Source: Thermoplasmatota archaeon (GTDB taxonomy: Archaea; Thermoplasmatota; E2; DHVEG-1). From it: a DNA stretch of 64,000 nucleotides. Made by a program: the position numbers and the translations under genes. Under the pieces are notes generated by a model. That model was not told the origin of the DNA. It worked only from the letters and a program-made list of their open reading frames with translations, and made no database searches. Position 1 is the first letter of the stretch. Every line of letters begins with the position of its first letter. Shown piece by piece: positions 28,031-37,285 of this stretch. The stretch lies in contig JAFGFQ010000009.1 of assembly GCA_016930995.1 (NCBI GenBank), forward strand, positions 29,153-93,152, given 5' to 3'.

Positions 28031-29482
28031 TTAGAGGTATTGTTTCAGGACGCCTGGAATTTCTTCGATGATATCGGTCGCAAGCAATCCATAGGATTTC
28101 TTCTGGAACGCTCTGTTTCCTGCTTCTCCGTTGAGGAAGGCGGCGATGCGAACTGCCTCAAATGGTTGTACACCTTTTGAGAGGAGAGCTCCGATAATCC
28201 CTGCGAGGACATCACCGGTCCCCCCAACCGTCATTGCTTCGTTATGGATGTTATTTTGTTTTACGGCTGTTCCGTCGCTCAGGATGTCGATATATCCTTT
28301 TAAGAAAATCGTAATTCCGATTTTTGCAGCCCATTCTTTCACCGCTTGTATCCGTGTATCAAGATCTTGTGAAAGGGAAATCCCAGTGAGTTTTGCAAAT
28401 TCACCGACATGCGGGGTGACGACGGTCGTCGTGTTCTTGAGAAGAGAAAGATGTTCCCCTATTGGTTTGATGGCATCTGCATCAAGGACCAGTGGTTTTT
28501 TTTCCTTCATGATACGTTGGACTAATGGAACTATCGCTTCTTGTGTTTCTTTGGCAGCCCCAAGTCCTGGGCCAAGGATGACTGCCGTGCATTTCGTCAA
28601 CAGCTCTTCAATACGGGGGATATCCTTTGTCGTCAGTATCTCATCGTGGAGATCTTTGACAATGAAGTTTGGTGAAAACGCAGCGATAGATTTCCAGCTT
28701 CGTTTCGGGGTCGCTATGTAGACAAGATCAGCCCCGGTTCGTAGGCCAGCAAGTCCACTTAACGCAGGGGCACCAATATAGGGTCCTCCTCCTATAATGA
28801 GAATAACACCATTGTCTCCTTTATGTGATTTTTTCGCAGGACGTGGATAATAGATAGAAAGCTCACCTGGACCGACAGAGGTCAAAGCCTCTTGGGGGAT
28901 ACCGATGTCGACGATGGTGATCTGTCCGCTGTTTTGCTTGTTCATCCCTTCCTTGTAATCATGAAATGTGATGGTGTATTGCGGAAGAATCACGTTAGAG
29001 GTACCAAGACCGGTTGGGACATCAACTGAAACAAGTATCTTTCCTTTGGTTTGATTGATTTTTTTTACGAGAGATGCGGTAGGTTCTTTTAACTCACCAT
29101 GGAGACCTGTTCCGAGCAGTGCGTCAATGAGGACATCGTTTTCAGAAAGAAGCCGGTCAATATCATGGATAGATTGGTAGATTTTGACGTCATAGGTCTG
29201 GAGTTTCTGGAGATTTTTCAACGCAAGCTCTGTTTTTATCTCAGAGCCTGCAAGAAAGACAGCCACCGTATAGTATTGGGTAAGATACCGTGCTGCGACA
29301 AAACCGTCTCCGCCGTTGTTGCCTGGTCCACAGAGTACAAGGATGTTTTTCTTTGTGTCTTTTACAGTGTTTCGTATGAAATCAGCGATACTTTTTCCTG
29401 CGTTTTCCATTAGTTGTACTGCCGGGACACCATAGAACTCGGAGTTTCTGTCCAGCACCTTCATTTCTGCTTCTGAAATCAT
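28031..29482 (-). CDS. nnrDE: Bifunctional NAD(P)H-hydrate epimerase/ADP-dependent dehydratase
   Basis: A metabolite-repair enzyme for hydrated NADH/NADPH. At 483 residues it has the full fusion length. The N-terminal epimerase domain (about 1-210) shows LMENAGKSIADF, LCGPGNNGGDGFVAARYL and LIDALLGTGLHGEL. The C-terminal dehydratase (about 225-480) shows ILIIGGGPYIGAPALSG, ILGPGLGAAKET, LDADAIKPIGEH, VVTPHVGEFAKL and the catalytic VGGTGDVLAGIIGALL. The gene stands alone on the minus strand and diverges from the NAC gene over a short gap. Complete. Confidence 0.95.
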   Translation of the reverse strand: MISEAEMKVLDRNSEFYGVPAVQLMENAGKSIADFIRNTVKDTKKNILVLCGPGNNGGDGFVAARYLTQYYTVAVFLAGSEIKTELALKNLQKLQTYDVKIYQSIHDIDRLLSENDVLIDALLGTGLHGELKEPTASLVKKINQTKGKILVSVDVPTGLGTSNVILPQYTITFHDYKEGMNKQNSGQITIVDIGIPQEALTSVGPGELSIYYPRPAKKSHKGDNGVILIIGGGPYIGAPALSGLAGLRTGADLVYIATPKRSWKSIAAFSPNFIVKDLHDEILTTKDIPRIEELLTKCTAVILGPGLGAAKETQEAIVPLVQRIMKEKKPLVLDADAIKPIGEHLSLLKNTTTVVTPHVGEFAKLTGISLSQDLDTRIQAVKEWAAKIGITIFLKGYIDILSDGTAVKQNNIHNEAMTVGGTGDVLAGIIGALLSKGVQPFEAVRIAAFLNGEAGNRAFQKKSYGLLATDIIEEIPGVLKQYL

Positions 29483-29546
29483 ACCAAAAATGTTAAACGA
29501 ATAGAACTCTATATATGCTTCGGAACCATACGAGGGTTTGTTACCT

Positions 29547-29897
29547 ATGATGCCAGGAAAAATGAATAGCAGGCAACTTGCTCAAATGATGAAACGGTTC
29601 GGTATTAATGTCAAGAACATCGATAACGTTGAAAAAGTCCTCATACAGACAGACACAAAGGAATATGTGTTTGACTCTGCGGAAGTAACAGTCATGGAGG
29701 CACAAGGACAGAAGACGTACCAGATCATCGGAGAGCCGACTGTGAAAAACAGGGCAGGGGAAACCCAAGAGACGCAGAAAGATGACATTAAACTCATCAT
29801 GGAACAAACCGGGAAATCAGAAGCGGAAGTAAAAAAGGCATTGATGGAGACAAACGGGGATCTTGCAGAAGCAATCCTCAAACTCACCCAACCATAA
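29547..29897 (+). CDS. nac: Nascent polypeptide-associated complex protein
   Basis: The archaeal homodimeric NAC, a ribosome-associated chaperone. 116 residues from ATG 29547 (an in-frame TTG at 29538 is possible; GAGGG at 29532-29536 supports the ATG). The NAC domain begins RQLAQMMKRFGINVKNIDNV and includes EYVFDSAEVTVMEAQGQKTY; the UBA domain at the end reads DIKLIMEQTGKSEAEVKKAL and ETNGDLAEAILKLTQ. Length and layout are standard. It leads a run of short genes (DUF167, Toprim) of the kind often clustered in archaeal translation and RNA regions. Confidence 0.93.
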   Translation: MMPGKMNSRQLAQMMKRFGINVKNIDNVEKVLIQTDTKEYVFDSAEVTVMEAQGQKTYQIIGEPTVKNRAGETQETQKDDIKLIMEQTGKSEAEVKKALMETNGDLAEAILKLTQP

Positions 29898-29914
29898 TCC
29901 GTATTTTTTGGAAT

Positions 29915-30235
29915 ATGACCTCGTTTAAGGATGCGATAAAAAAAACAAACCAGGGCGTACTTCTTTGTTTGCACGTCGTACCAAGCTCGTCTCAGGTGAT
30001 TTTTCCAGCCGCGTACAATCAATGGAGGAAATCTCTTGAAATGAAGGTCACATCCGAACCAAAAGACAACAAGGCAAACACGGAGGTGCGGGAAACAATC
30101 GCTGGTTTTTTTAATCTTTCAATCCAGGATGTTGTTCTGGTCAGCGGGGGAAAAAGCAGGGACAAAACAGTATGTGTGAAAAAAATTTCTTTCGAAAGAG
30201 TCATTGATACCCTGCAGGAGTGTTTCCATGGATGA
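29915..30235 (+). CDS. DUF167 (YggU-family) protein
   Basis: This 106-residue protein has the DUF167 pattern: GVLLCLHVVPSSSQVIFP near the start, LEMKVTSEPKDNKANTEV in the middle and VVLVSGGKSRDKTVCV near the end. This small alpha/beta domain is found in all domains of life but has no settled function. It starts 17 bases after NAC and its end overlaps the start of the Toprim gene by 8 bases, so the three are probably one operon. Confidence 0.88.
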   Translation: MTSFKDAIKKTNQGVLLCLHVVPSSSQVIFPAAYNQWRKSLEMKVTSEPKDNKANTEVRETIAGFFNLSIQDVVLVSGGKSRDKTVCVKKISFERVIDTLQECFHG

Positions 30236-30620
30236 CGAACAGACCTTACAAGAGCTTGAGGAGCTGCTTGATGAGTTGGCGGAGGAAAACAGAAGCACCC
30301 CTGTGATCGTAGAGGGAGACAAAGATATCAACGCGTTGCGCAAACTGGGATTGACTGGTGAAATCATCAGATTCAACAAAGGGCAATCGGTGTCTAATTT
30401 CTGTGATCTCATCGCACAGAAATACAGGAAAATCATTCTGTTAACAGATTGGGATTGGCGCGGAGGCCGGCTGGGTACTTCGATACGAAAACATCTTGAG
30501 AACCGGGCGGAGTGTGACATGACCTATCGACAGTCGTTTGCCAAGCGATGCATGTGCCGAACGGTTGAAGGGATCCCTAGGTGGATTGAGACGTTACGAA
30601 CGAAAGTGAAAAACGGGTGA
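30228..30620 (+). CDS. Toprim-domain protein (UPF0292 type)
   Basis: About 130 residues from ATG 30228, preceded by GGAG with a 7-base gap. The Toprim signature is clear: PVIVEGDKDINAL supplies the first Glu, and IILLTDWDWRGGRLG the DxD. The C-terminal part contains a Cys pair (RCMC). Toprim domains cut or join nucleic acid or RNA in primases, topoisomerases, RecR and RNase M5; this small archaeal family has no assigned substrate. Overlap with DUF167 implies translational coupling. Confidence 0.85.
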   Translation: MDDEQTLQELEELLDELAEENRSTPVIVEGDKDINALRKLGLTGEIIRFNKGQSVSNFCDLIAQKYRKIILLTDWDWRGGRLGTSIRKHLENRAECDMTYRQSFAKRCMCRTVEGIPRWIETLRTKVKNG

Positions 30621-30752
30621 AGGGAGAACTCATTGACAAAAAACGACGAAACATTCGAGGGTAACAAAGATCAAATCCGTAAGATTCAGATGAAACATTA
30701 ATAACGCCAAAAATCATCTTTCTTATTGTCCATTTAATAAAGAACTGACTGG

Positions 30753-31625
30753 GTGAGAGGTATAAGCAATCGGCATTGGTGTAAGCTTGGACTGCGTATC
30801 TTCAATCTCTATTTGAACCAGAAACATCCTTCAAGGGATTTTGTAGAATCTGGATATAACGAGGTTGCATCTTTCTACGATACGTACTGGACACCGTATA
30901 TGTCGCAGTATTCTCTTGACATGTTAAAAAAACTGAACCCTGCAAAAGGGGGAGACTGTCTTGATTTGACGTGTGGGACCGGGTTTGTGACACAGTCGTT
31001 GTTTGAAATGACCCATGGACACATCACCGGGGTTGATGTATCAGAAGCTATGATCGCGGTCGCACAACAAAAGTACGCTGATACCTGCCAATTCATCATT
31101 GATGATGTGTACAATTTCCTGAAAACACAGCCTTCGAACACGTATGATTGTATCACTTGTGCATGGGGGTTTGGGTATGTGACCCCTCGCAGTTTAAAGG
31201 AAATCACCCGAGTGCTTCGCCCGGGTGGAAAGCTAGGAATTATTGATAACAGCATCTTTTCCAACTGGGAATTCGTCTGGTTCTTCCTTGTTGCTCTCGC
31301 AGAACAGCCTGCTTCGTTGAGAGCTACTTTTGAGCCACATTTTTTTCTCTTCGCAGGAACACTTGCCCAGAGACTGCGGATGAATGGTCTAAGGATCATC
31401 GATACATGGAACGGGAAGAAGATTTTTGAGGTGAAATCGACAGCGACTGCTCTGGAACAGCTGATTAAATCAGGGGTGACCGCTGGGATTTTACAACTCG
31501 TCGATGACAATCAGAAGGATCAACTAATGACACGAATCGGGGAGCTTTTTGAGGCAAAGTACCAGCAACGAAAAAACATCCCGATTATCCATAGGTATCT
31601 CGCGGTGATCGGAGAAAAAAGATAA
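30753..31625 (+). CDS. Class I SAM-dependent methyltransferase
   Basis: At 290 residues the Rossmann methyltransferase core starts near residue 65: LDLTCGTGFVTQSL (motif I), HITGVDVSEAMIAVA (motif post I), DCITCAWGFGYVTP (motif II) and EITRVLRPGGKLGIID (motif III). It resembles UbiE/COQ5-like enzymes that methylate small molecules. The substrate is unknown. The GTG at 30753 follows ATTTAATAAAG by about 20 bases, so the start could lie at or near the transcription start. The gene is isolated, with no operon partner except perhaps the GNAT gene 27 bases downstream. Confidence 0.88.
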   Translation: MRGISNRHWCKLGLRIFNLYLNQKHPSRDFVESGYNEVASFYDTYWTPYMSQYSLDMLKKLNPAKGGDCLDLTCGTGFVTQSLFEMTHGHITGVDVSEAMIAVAQQKYADTCQFIIDDVYNFLKTQPSNTYDCITCAWGFGYVTPRSLKEITRVLRPGGKLGIIDNSIFSNWEFVWFFLVALAEQPASLRATFEPHFFLFAGTLAQRLRMNGLRIIDTWNGKKIFEVKSTATALEQLIKSGVTAGILQLVDDNQKDQLMTRIGELFEAKYQQRKNIPIIHRYLAVIGEKR

Positions 31626-31652
31626 GGAACATGATATCCAAGGTATGAAGAG

Positions 31653-32246
31653 ATGATGAAAAAGTATACTGTGGTCGAATTATCTAAACAGGATGAACCC
31701 GAATATATGGATATTATCATACAAGCATTTCATGATTTACCGCAGATCCCTATTCTTATCGAAAAACCAGAGAAGACAGAAAGAATAATAAAAAAATTAG
31801 TGAAATTATATGAAAAAACCGGGACGATAAAGGTATTTGGCATAAGGGAAAATGACAAGATTATTTGTGTTGGTTTCTGTATCGATTCTGATAGCAAACC
31901 TGGTCTTTTCAAGGTGCTTCGATTTGGTGTTTCCCTTTTCACTACCTTAGGCCTAGAAGGCATTCGAGAGTTTTGGGTCTATAATAAAAACAAACCAGAG
32001 TATGAGAAAAAATGCCTTGAGCTCTTCTTTTATGGAACCCGCGCAACCCATCAACGACAGGGATATGGTGCTCGAATGCTTCAGTTTTTGTATGAGTATG
32101 CCAAAAAGAGCGGGTATGGTGGTGTGACCGGGGTGACGAACACAAGCAGACCAGCGTTTCATTTCTACATGAGAGGGGGATGGATTGTTGATAAAGAATT
32201 TAGGATCGGGAAATATACCCTCTGCTGGGTGCGCTATATCGTGTGA
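31653..32246 (+). CDS. GNAT-family N-acetyltransferase
   Basis: At 197 residues the acetyl-CoA-binding motif A is visible as TRATHQRQGYGARMLQFL (R/Q-x-x-G-x-G/A), followed by ANTSRPA-like text (VTNTSRPAFHFYMRGGW) typical of motif B. The N-terminal half (KQDEPEYMDIIIQAFHDL) is a GNAT start. The start ATG is at 31653 or 31656. Substrate unknown; the gene follows the methyltransferase closely and may share its mRNA. Confidence 0.82.
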   Translation: MMKKYTVVELSKQDEPEYMDIIIQAFHDLPQIPILIEKPEKTERIIKKLVKLYEKTGTIKVFGIRENDKIICVGFCIDSDSKPGLFKVLRFGVSLFTTLGLEGIREFWVYNKNKPEYEKKCLELFFYGTRATHQRQGYGARMLQFLYEYAKKSGYGGVTGVTNTSRPAFHFYMRGGWIVDKEFRIGKYTLCWVRYIV

Positions 32247-32340
32247 ACATGAGTAGTATCTGGAATGTTCCCCGCAGGAAAAGAGAATGATTATATACTT
32301 TCATTGCTCTCTGATGAAGGTATAAATGAATATGTGAACC

Positions 32341-33660
32341 ATGGGGGATCTGGTGCAGAATCTATCCAAACATCAAAAAAAGCTTTTACCCGCTCAGAAA
32401 AAACAATCAACCAGTCTCTGTGCTCTTTGCCGAGGCACGAAGTTTTTATGTGGAAAAAACCGGTGTCCTGTGATTGTTCGTTTTCACTCCAAGGCAAAAG
32501 TAAAACCCCTGCTTGAGAAGGTGCGGCTCGAAGGGGCGTCACCGCCCAGTGTCTTTGTAGGGAGGATTGGCTATCCAAAGGTCGCCATTGGCCCGATGAT
32601 CCCACCGATGATGGGGGACACCTCTGAGATTGACACTCCGGAAAGATGGTTGGATAAAACACTTGATGATATCGTCGATTTCCGTAGTCAGCTTGTCCGT
32701 GGGAAATTCCTTGTCGATGTGACGAATGTCGAAAGCACGCAGCGTATCGTGGAGTTCACACGAGAGCTTGCTCTTTCAAAGAACGCGGTGTTTGCTGATG
32801 CGGTATTTGAGAAGAAACCCTACGGCAGGATTAGGTTTTATGATGAAGTCCAACCACATGGTCCTTCAGCGCCTTTGAAAGCATTGGATATTACAAATCC
32901 GAAATACGACCAGCGTATCGAAAAAGCGTATTATGATACTGATCTGAAGGCACGGGACGCCATTCTTGATATTTATAAAGACGGTGTGCTCATCTCAAAG
33001 ATACAACGTGCGTTTAGTGTGGGAGCCTTTGGAATAAAGAAGAACCGACGTTTTGTGCCAACTCGTTGGAGTATCACCGCGGTTGATTCAACGCTAGGTG
33101 CCGAACTGATGAAAAAGACAAAGGAGTATCCTTTCATTAACGAGGTGCGGGCATACTATTTAAATCAATATGACAATCGCTGGATTATCCTTCTGATGCC
33201 GTCAGAGTGGCAATATGAGCTTATTGAAGCATGGTACCCCAATACGACATGGAATCAGTTTGGCAAAGGGATCTCAATTTTCAACAGCTATGAGTTCTAT
33301 GATGGTCGGACGACCTATGCGGAGATAGGAGGATGTTATTATGCTGCCCGACTTGCGGTCAATGAACTGCTCAACAAGGAAAGAAGACAGGCGGCCGTGG
33401 TGATCCTGCGGGAGGCTCATCCAGGGTATATTATGCCTATTGGGGTCTGGAATGTTCGTGAGAGCGTGCGGTGCGCCTTAACAAGACCGTATCAGGCATT
33501 TACCACATTACAGGAATCGCTGGTGTATGTCTCTGAGAAAATGGATATCCCTCTCCAGCGATGGATTCGAAATAGTGCGGTATTGAAAAATCAGCTCTAT
33601 CAGCGAAAGCTTGAGGATTTCATCGTGAGGAACCATGAGAATACGAGAGATAGCCTGTAA
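32341..33660 (+). CDS. nreA: Nre-family DNA repair protein (NreA-like)
   Basis: At 439 residues it carries the archaeal Nre signature: an N-terminal zinc-finger motif (LCALCRGTKFLCGKNRCP, about residues 27-44) and SPPSVFVGRIGYPKVAIGPM, then long conserved blocks (DEVQPHGPSAPLKALDI, ADIGG-like AEIGGCYYAARLAV). A PCNA-interaction-like QRKLEDFI (consensus QxxLxxFF-type) is found near the C-terminus. Nre proteins are linked to DNA-damage tolerance and bind PCNA in Haloferax. It overlaps the radical SAM gene that follows by 26 bases, which points to a shared function or strict co-expression. Confidence 0.88.
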   Translation: MGDLVQNLSKHQKKLLPAQKKQSTSLCALCRGTKFLCGKNRCPVIVRFHSKAKVKPLLEKVRLEGASPPSVFVGRIGYPKVAIGPMIPPMMGDTSEIDTPERWLDKTLDDIVDFRSQLVRGKFLVDVTNVESTQRIVEFTRELALSKNAVFADAVFEKKPYGRIRFYDEVQPHGPSAPLKALDITNPKYDQRIEKAYYDTDLKARDAILDIYKDGVLISKIQRAFSVGAFGIKKNRRFVPTRWSITAVDSTLGAELMKKTKEYPFINEVRAYYLNQYDNRWIILLMPSEWQYELIEAWYPNTTWNQFGKGISIFNSYEFYDGRTTYAEIGGCYYAARLAVNELLNKERRQAAVVILREAHPGYIMPIGVWNVRESVRCALTRPYQAFTTLQESLVYVSEKMDIPLQRWIRNSAVLKNQLYQRKLEDFIVRNHENTRDSL

Positions 33661-34432
33661 GACCGCGTTGTCCCATTCCTCACTGCCTGGTCTGATGTAT
33701 TCTCTTAATCCGTACCGAGGCTGTATGCATAAGTGCGCGTATTGTTATGCACCAAATATCTTGCGAATACCACGGCACGACTGGGGGGAGATCCTGGAGG
33801 TGAAAAGAAACATCCCCGTAGTCTTAGCCAAGGAAATACGAACCAAGACGCCTGGTATCATCGGCATTTCAACCGTCACCGATCCGTATCAACCACTGGA
33901 GCGGACCTATAAATTGACCCGACTGTGTCTCGAACAGTTGATACACCATGAGTTTTACGCCCATATTCAGACGAAATCAGCGCTGGTGACCAGAGATATC
34001 GACGTTCTTTTGCGACTTCACGATGCACAGGTCATGTTCAGCATCGGGACCCTGCATGATGATGAACGCAGGGTCCTTGAACCAGGGACATCCTCGATTC
34101 CAGATCGTTTCAAGGCACTAAAGCAATGCGCAGACGCTGGTCTGCAAACAGCGGTGTTTCTCGGCCCGATATATCCTACGACAACCATCGAGGAGATCCC
34201 GCAGATTCTGGACATGACAAAAGATGCAGGCGCCTCGGAAATCTGGATTGATACGCTCCGTTTGAGACCCGGGATCTGGGAGAACCTCCAACACTCTATC
34301 CGTCACAATACCGCACTTTTACAGATGTTTTCCACCAGGGTGTTTCAAGAGAAAAATTATTATTCTATACTACGAGAAGAAATCCGAAAAAAAGCTAAAG
34401 AGCGGAACATAAAAATCATCGATGCTTTTTAA
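33635..34432 (+). CDS. Radical SAM protein of the spore-photoproduct-lyase-like (COG1533) family
   Basis: At 265 residues the cluster motif is C30-x3-C34-x2-C37 in SLNPYRGCMHKCAYCYAP. The family's KTPGIIGISTVTDPYQPLE and the ILDMTKDAGA region follow. Members act as DNA-repair-like or unknown radical enzymes. The 26-base overlap with nreA suggests a DNA-damage context; that is inference. Possibly the target is a nucleic acid lesion, but other substrates are possible. An alternative name in databases is 'SPL family radical SAM protein'. The start ATG is in a CCATGAG context with weak ribosome-binding signal. Confidence 0.85.
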   Translation: MRIREIACKTALSHSSLPGLMYSLNPYRGCMHKCAYCYAPNILRIPRHDWGEILEVKRNIPVVLAKEIRTKTPGIIGISTVTDPYQPLERTYKLTRLCLEQLIHHEFYAHIQTKSALVTRDIDVLLRLHDAQVMFSIGTLHDDERRVLEPGTSSIPDRFKALKQCADAGLQTAVFLGPIYPTTTIEEIPQILDMTKDAGASEIWIDTLRLRPGIWENLQHSIRHNTALLQMFSTRVFQEKNYYSILREEIRKKAKERNIKIIDAF

Positions 34433-34554
34433 ATGCTTTTTCTTGATAGGGGAACGCCTGTATCCAGGGGGCCACTCGTAGCATTTAAGTATAAGAACTC
34501 TATTACTCCAAAAATCCCTTACTAAAAAATCAGTAGATTTATAAAGTGATAGGT

Positions 34555-35439
34555 ATGGCCAAAGCACGTGCACGGACGACAACCCGAAAAGTAAAAGACC
34601 GATGGAAAGCAAAGAATTGGTACACAATACTTGCCCCATCATTATTCAATAACACCCCTGTGGCTGAGACGCTTGCAGAGACACCTGATAGCCTCATCGG
34701 CAGAGTGACTGAAGTCTCCCTGCAGGATCTGACGAATGATTTTCGAAAATCCCATATAAAACTTCTCTTCACGGTAGATAAGATAGAGCAGAACACGGCA
34801 CATACCCAGCTTAAGGGTCATTTGCTCACCTCAGATTACCTCCGGCGGATGATCCGAAGGAGAAAATCTCGTGTCGATGGGGTCTTTGATGTTGAAACCA
34901 GGGATGGAGCACTGCTTCGGGTAAAACCCTTTGCTATCGCAGAAAAACGGATTCAAAGCTCGCAAAAGAAACTTATTAGAAACGTCATGAACGAGGTCAT
35001 CAGTAAAGAAGGAAAAGCAAAGACACTGAACTCTTTTATTAAAGACTGCCTGGATGGAAAAATTGGCAGTGAGATCTACAAGCACTGTAAGATTTACTAT
35101 CCGGTGAAACGTATAGAGATAAATAAAACTGAGATCATTCGGTTGCCGACCATCTTCATCGAAGATGAAAAACCCGTAGAAAAACCACAGGAAGAACCAA
35201 GCAAGCCAGAAGAGCCACCTAAGGAAGAACCCGAAGCACCTGCCAAGGAAGAGGCCATCGAAGAAAAATCTGAGGAACCAACAGAAGAAGAGGCACCTGT
35301 TGAAGAAGAGCCAACCGCAGAAGACCGAGAGAAAGCAGAGGAACCGAAGAAAAAAACAAAGGCAAAGGCACCATCAAAAAAGAAAACAACGACGAAGAAG
35401 GCAACAAAGAAGAAGAAAGAAGAAGCTTCCGAGGAATAA
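34555..35439 (+). CDS. rps3ae: 30S ribosomal protein S3Ae with long charged C-terminal tail
   Basis: The ribosomal fold is seen in AKARARTTTRKVKDRWKAKNW, IGRVTEVSLQDLTNDF, GHLLTSDYLRRMIRRRKSRV and AKTLNSFIKDCLDGKIGSEI, up to about residue 200. Start ATG 34555 (an in-frame GTG at 34546 is less likely). After IIRLPTIFI the protein adds about 92 residues: a P/E-rich acidic part (EEPSKPEEPPKEEPEAPAKE), then a K/T-rich basic part (KKKTKAKAPSKKKTTTKKAT) and a short EEASEE end. Most archaeal S3Ae proteins stop soon after residue 200-220, so the tail is unusual. Confidence 0.93.
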   Translation: MAKARARTTTRKVKDRWKAKNWYTILAPSLFNNTPVAETLAETPDSLIGRVTEVSLQDLTNDFRKSHIKLLFTVDKIEQNTAHTQLKGHLLTSDYLRRMIRRRKSRVDGVFDVETRDGALLRVKPFAIAEKRIQSSQKKLIRNVMNEVISKEGKAKTLNSFIKDCLDGKIGSEIYKHCKIYYPVKRIEINKTEIIRLPTIFIEDEKPVEKPQEEPSKPEEPPKEEPEAPAKEEAIEEKSEEPTEEEAPVEEEPTAEDREKAEEPKKKTKAKAPSKKKTTTKKATKKKKEEASEE

Positions 35440-35489
35440 GACGCTCAGAGCATACTTTTATATATTTCGGTATAATAATTTATTCATCT

Positions 35490-37133
35490 ATGACGCGACA
35501 GTGCAAGAGGATTTCTTATCTGTTCGTTTTCCTCATGGTCTTTTCAGGTCTACTCATCCCGCTTGGGCAAAGCTGCAAAGACATTGTCGTTTCATCAGCT
35601 GCAACAGCGGGAGACTATAGCCTTCTTTTAAAAGTCCGAGATCCAAGCCGAGACGGTCTGCAGGTGCTCTGTCGTGTTCCGAAGGGAACGACCTATTCGT
35701 ATCATCATCCATGGACAGGGAAACCCTGGGAATTCTTGGTGACCCATACTTTTATAGGAGTTGCGACACAAGGGGACACGCTTCCGAATATCGTAAAAGC
35801 AGGGATGGTGCTTACCGATGCAGGACTTGCTTTTGGGGATGCGGATACACGATCAGGCTGGGTGAATCCGACAAAGAACGCCTGGGATGATTTTGACTGG
35901 ATCAGATATGCGTGTCAATCCGTGCAAAACGAAGAAGAGGCAATCACCGCTCTGACCACGGAAGCAGTTGATCAGCTTCATGCGACAGGGGTTTCTGAGA
36001 ACCTCTTTGTCATCGGTCCACAAAAAGCGGTCGTCATTGAAGCAGATGCACTCCGTTACACACGGAAGAATATCTCAACAGTTGCAGTCATGTCAAACTA
36101 CGCTAAAGACCTCTGGCGAACCCAGTTCATCAAATCACTCCCAGTCGCATCATCGTTTGACCTGCAGAAAGAAACAGGGGTGCGACGTGGGGTAATCCTG
36201 CGCCTTGGGTCATTCTGCGGGGTACGCATCATTCAGATAACACCCTCTGCGCTCACGGTGAAGCTCTTCCCCTCATTTGTCTTTACACAATCCGGACTTG
36301 AGACGGAGTACAGCATTCCGTTAGGAGAAAGAGTCACTGTCGGACCATACAGCATGAGACTTTTGGAAATCAATGAAACAACAGCGAAGATATCACTCTG
36401 CACGGCTGCCTTTGCATGGGAGCAGAAAATCCATAGCATTATTGACCCCGTGATTGGTAACATCACAATACAACATATGATGGACTGGTCACGGTTGCAT
36501 CCCGAAGATCTTGATAATCTTCGGCCTCTCTGTGAGGACCAAGTGACGTATGAAGCAGTGATGATCTGGAAAATTCCCACGGAACAAGCCAACTTCCTAA
36601 GCAGTGGTTGGTTTGCCGCAAATCACGCGTGTTCATCAATCTATGTCCCGGTTCATATCTGTGATGAGGAGTTCTACGAAGCTTATGAAACAGGGGAAGC
36701 AGCGAACCTTTCCCTTTCACTTCTCCAGAAGTATGGTCATGGGAATATCACTGCACTCTGTCAAAGTGTTGAAACTGTTTTTCTAGCAGAAAACCAGGGA
36801 AATGAACTTCTCGCATATGAGATGATCCAGCATAGTATGAATATCACTCCGTTTATGACTGCCGTGGACATGGCTATGCAGGAACAGGCGTTTCTCACCC
36901 AGCAGCTCTGGTTTTCGGCGCCAAATACCACAAGAAACCTCATTGAACACCTCTGGATGGAGAACTATAGTGTGTCTTTGTTTCATATGCAGCAAGCGAT
37001 GTTGCCCCTTAGTCAGATCCCTGGATCTTCAGGGATGCTTGTTACTCTTACAAAGATAATTCAGAGTATCAGACAATCTCAAGTCAAAAGAGAAGCTTTC
37101 CAAGTAGGTCTTCCTTCCATCGGAGATGAATAA
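35490..37133 (+). CDS. Secreted Ntn-hydrolase-like protein (peptidase C69/C45-like)
   Basis: 547 residues with a signal peptide (about 1-27, hydrophobic YLFVFLMVFSGLLIPLG). Cleavage after GQS would expose Cys29 (CKDIVVSSAATAGDYSLLLK) as N-terminal nucleophile, the arrangement of Ntn-hydrolases. Later text (YSLLLKVRDPS, PWEFLVTHTFIGVATQGD, GMVLTDAGLAFGD) matches the dipeptidase C69/acyltransferase C45 pattern. The last 200 residues are family-specific. It probably hydrolyses amide bonds in peptides or small molecules outside the cell. Expected partners in the window are the subtilase and glutamate dehydrogenases (peptide use). Its exact family is uncertain. Confidence 0.7.
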   Translation: MTRQCKRISYLFVFLMVFSGLLIPLGQSCKDIVVSSAATAGDYSLLLKVRDPSRDGLQVLCRVPKGTTYSYHHPWTGKPWEFLVTHTFIGVATQGDTLPNIVKAGMVLTDAGLAFGDADTRSGWVNPTKNAWDDFDWIRYACQSVQNEEEAITALTTEAVDQLHATGVSENLFVIGPQKAVVIEADALRYTRKNISTVAVMSNYAKDLWRTQFIKSLPVASSFDLQKETGVRRGVILRLGSFCGVRIIQITPSALTVKLFPSFVFTQSGLETEYSIPLGERVTVGPYSMRLLEINETTAKISLCTAAFAWEQKIHSIIDPVIGNITIQHMMDWSRLHPEDLDNLRPLCEDQVTYEAVMIWKIPTEQANFLSSGWFAANHACSSIYVPVHICDEEFYEAYETGEAANLSLSLLQKYGHGNITALCQSVETVFLAENQGNELLAYEMIQHSMNITPFMTAVDMAMQEQAFLTQQLWFSAPNTTRNLIEHLWMENYSVSLFHMQQAMLPLSQIPGSSGMLVTLTKIIQSIRQSQVKREAFQVGLPSIGDE

Positions 37134-37285
37134 AAAGATTTCAATCCAAGAGACAGCAAGGAAAAACAGGGAATGATCCTCGTATTTTCTCCATCATGAC
37201 CATGAACAGAAGCAGGCGGATTTCTTTTTTTTTAATCAAAAACGTTTAAAAAAACATCTCAGTTAGTTGGATAGGGGTTTTTACC

